This document shows, piece after piece, positions 4,445 through 5,518 of a stretch of DNA of 5,518 bases. Source of the DNA: Bacteriovoracaceae bacterium (lineage in GTDB: Bacteria > Bdellovibrionota > Bacteriovoracia > Bacteriovoracales > Bacteriovoracaceae); NCBI GenBank assembly GCA_947442115.1, contig CANEVK010000193.1, positions 1-5,518 on the forward strand, written 5' to 3'. The notes beneath the pieces were generated by a model. It did no database searches. It saw nothing but the letters and a program-made list of their open reading frames with translations, and was not told the DNA's origin. Position numbers and translations under genes: made by a program. Position 1 is the stretch's first letter. Each line of letters begins with the position of its first letter.

Positions 4445-5518
4445 TTACAAATCCTTTAGGAGAAGAAAATTTAATATAACACATCCTAGCTCCTGAAAGT
4501 GCAAAATCCTGATCATTTATAATGACATCTTTTGATGATGACATGGCTCCATCAATTGAAAAACCACCTACTGGATCTAGTACTTCCGTATAAATTATAT
4601 AAAAATCTTTCTCGAGATTATCTATAAAAAAATTATGAATTAATTTTTTATTTTCATCCGAAATATAAGAAAGAACAGGATTTATTGATGCTAATAGATA
4701 GTAGGCGCAAGATCTGAAAAAATCTTTGTGAAGACCGATTTCACCTTTCTTGACTATAAACAAAACATCATCTCTTGTTAAAACTTTCTCGCCAATATCT
4801 TCTTTATCAATTTTATCTGTTGAAATTTTCTTAAATATCTCATCTTCATAGCTCTTGTTGTAACTATCTATTAATTTACTTTCTTCTTGTCTCTCGTTTT
4901 TTAGCTCTTTGTCTTTAACTTCTGGGTAGCATAGCTGAAAAAAATAATTTACAAAAGGCCCACCCTTAAACTCTAAAGGCTTGTTTTTAAGATTTTCAAA
5001 GTACTCATAACATTCATCGGCTATAAAAATATCCTTTGCAGACAAAATATTTTCTTGGGTGTAAATTTTGCGTTGAAAATAGTGGTCATCATTGTTCGAA
5101 AATCCAGTACTTTTAAATATCAGCATTTTCTCGTAAGGTAAGTCATTTTTAACATTTAGTAGTTTTGATGCCTCATAATTAAGATCACGACTCTTTTTTA
5201 AATATTGAGAATCGAGTAACAGGACTCTAGACATTTTTTCAAAAAAACGTATTGATTTTGATTCATCTTTTTTTACAAATAAGAAAATAGAAATTATGAA
5301 GAAAATTAATATGAGGCTTTTGTTTTTCAGGGCAATTTTTTTGAAATGATCAAAAAAAATTACACCTCCAAGAAAAATAAGTATCGTTAAGTATGGAACA
5401 AGTGGTTTTAAAAATAAAAAACTTTGAAAGTAGAATAAAAAAAGAAAAATTATTTTTAAATATAATTTAAATTCCTCCAGTCTCGATCTAGTTAAATCAA
5501 TCAATTTTTTTGATAATT
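4431..5518 (-). CDS. Membrane protein of unknown family: three transmembrane helices and a four-cysteine periplasmic domain; start may lie outside the window
   Basis: The frame ends with TAA at 4431 and stays open to the right edge. A TTG at 5504 would give 357 aa, but only 14 bases are visible before it and they show no ribosome binding site. A GGAGGA at 5473-5478 has no usable start codon after it. The real start may therefore lie beyond 5518. Counting from the TTG, a basic N-terminus precedes hydrophobic helices at about 17-32, 34-52 and 63-77. The loop between the last two is basic (FKKIALKNK, 54-62), predicting a cytoplasmic N-terminus and a periplasmic C-terminal domain. That domain begins KKDESKSIRFFEKMSR (78-93), has a very charged middle (about 195-245) and cysteines at 165, 192, 266 and 342 only. 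The ending MCYIKFSSPKGFVIGEL resembles the ending of the next gene's product, where a late cysteine also precedes a hydrophobic strand. Probably the same family as the next two genes. Function unknown. Confidence 0.75.
   Translation of the reverse strand, partial: LSKKLIDLTRSRLEEFKLYLKIIFLFLFYFQSFLFLKPLVPYLTILIFLGGVIFFDHFKKIALKNKSLILIFFIISIFLFVKKDESKSIRFFEKMSRVLLLDSQYLKKSRDLNYEASKLLNVKNDLPYEKMLIFKSTGFSNNDDHYFQRKIYTQENILSAKDIFIADECYEYFENLKNKPLEFKGGPFVNYFFQLCYPEVKDKELKNERQEESKLIDSYNKSYEDEIFKKISTDKIDKEDIGEKVLTRDDVLFIVKKGEIGLHKDFFRSCAYYLLASINPVLSYISDENKKLIHNFFIDNLEKDFYIIYTEVLDPVGGFSIDGAMSSSKDVIINDQDFALSGARMCYIKFSSPKGFVIGEL
4452..4457 (-). promoter_or_regulatory. Ribosome binding site AAAGGA for the TTG start at 4444
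   Basis: On the minus strand AAAGGA is followed by a 7-base spacer and then TTG. It lies within the coding end of the upstream gene and is the main support for this non-ATG start. Confidence 0.55.

Noticed and set aside
5472..5478. GGAGGAA on the minus strand as ribosome binding site of the right-most gene
   Set aside because: No ATG, GTG or TTG follows in frame within a usable distance; the sequence encodes Glu-Glu in the open frame and is probably coincidental.
1..5518. Mobile elements, CRISPR arrays, tRNA or rRNA genes
   Set aside because: No transposase or integrase motifs, no regularly spaced direct repeats and no cloverleaf or rRNA-like stretches were seen on either strand.

Overview
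The window looks like chromosomal DNA of a low-GC Gram-negative bacterium. Two lipoproteins with outer-membrane-type sorting signals, a secreted protein and an M48 metallopeptidase point to a diderm. The style (AT-rich, many small exported proteins of unknown function) would fit a Bdellovibrionota relative, but that is inference and no marker gene settles it. There is no rRNA, tRNA, CRISPR array, transposase or integrase.

Left part (1-2116, all on the minus strand): an M48-family zinc metallopeptidase that appears to be a Tat-exported lipoprotein, then an LPP20-like lipoprotein, then the first 151 codons of a secreted protein that runs off the left edge. The last two genes are joined by a TAATG stop/start overlap. 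This block is moderately AT-rich and its first two genes belong to recognisable families. Its likely theme is envelope quality control or envelope structure.

Middle (2117-2206): a short AT-rich divergent promoter region between the peptidase gene (minus) and a plus-strand gene.

Right part (2207-5518): clearly more AT-rich. It holds four membrane proteins I cannot assign to a known family. One (280 aa) is on the plus strand and convergent with a tightly packed minus-strand run of three (about 357, 356 and 106 aa) linked by 14-nt and 4-nt overlaps. All four share a layout: transmembrane helices, a lysine-rich cytoplasmic loop, a last transmembrane helix, then a short polar linker and an aromatic/amphipathic stretch at the start of a presumed periplasmic domain. 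The three long ones each have exactly four cysteines, all in that domain. The 106-aa member stops just after the last membrane helix, as though its periplasmic domain had been lost. A nested inverted repeat sits where the two convergent runs meet. This set of look-alike membrane proteins is the most promising candidate for something undescribed.

Start corrections: the peptidase starts at the ATG at 2116 rather than the TTG at 2137. The plus-strand gene starts at the ATG at 2207 rather than the TTG at 2192. The 106-aa gene starts at the GTG at 3377 rather than the TTG at 3440. Each choice is supported by a well-placed ribosome binding site.
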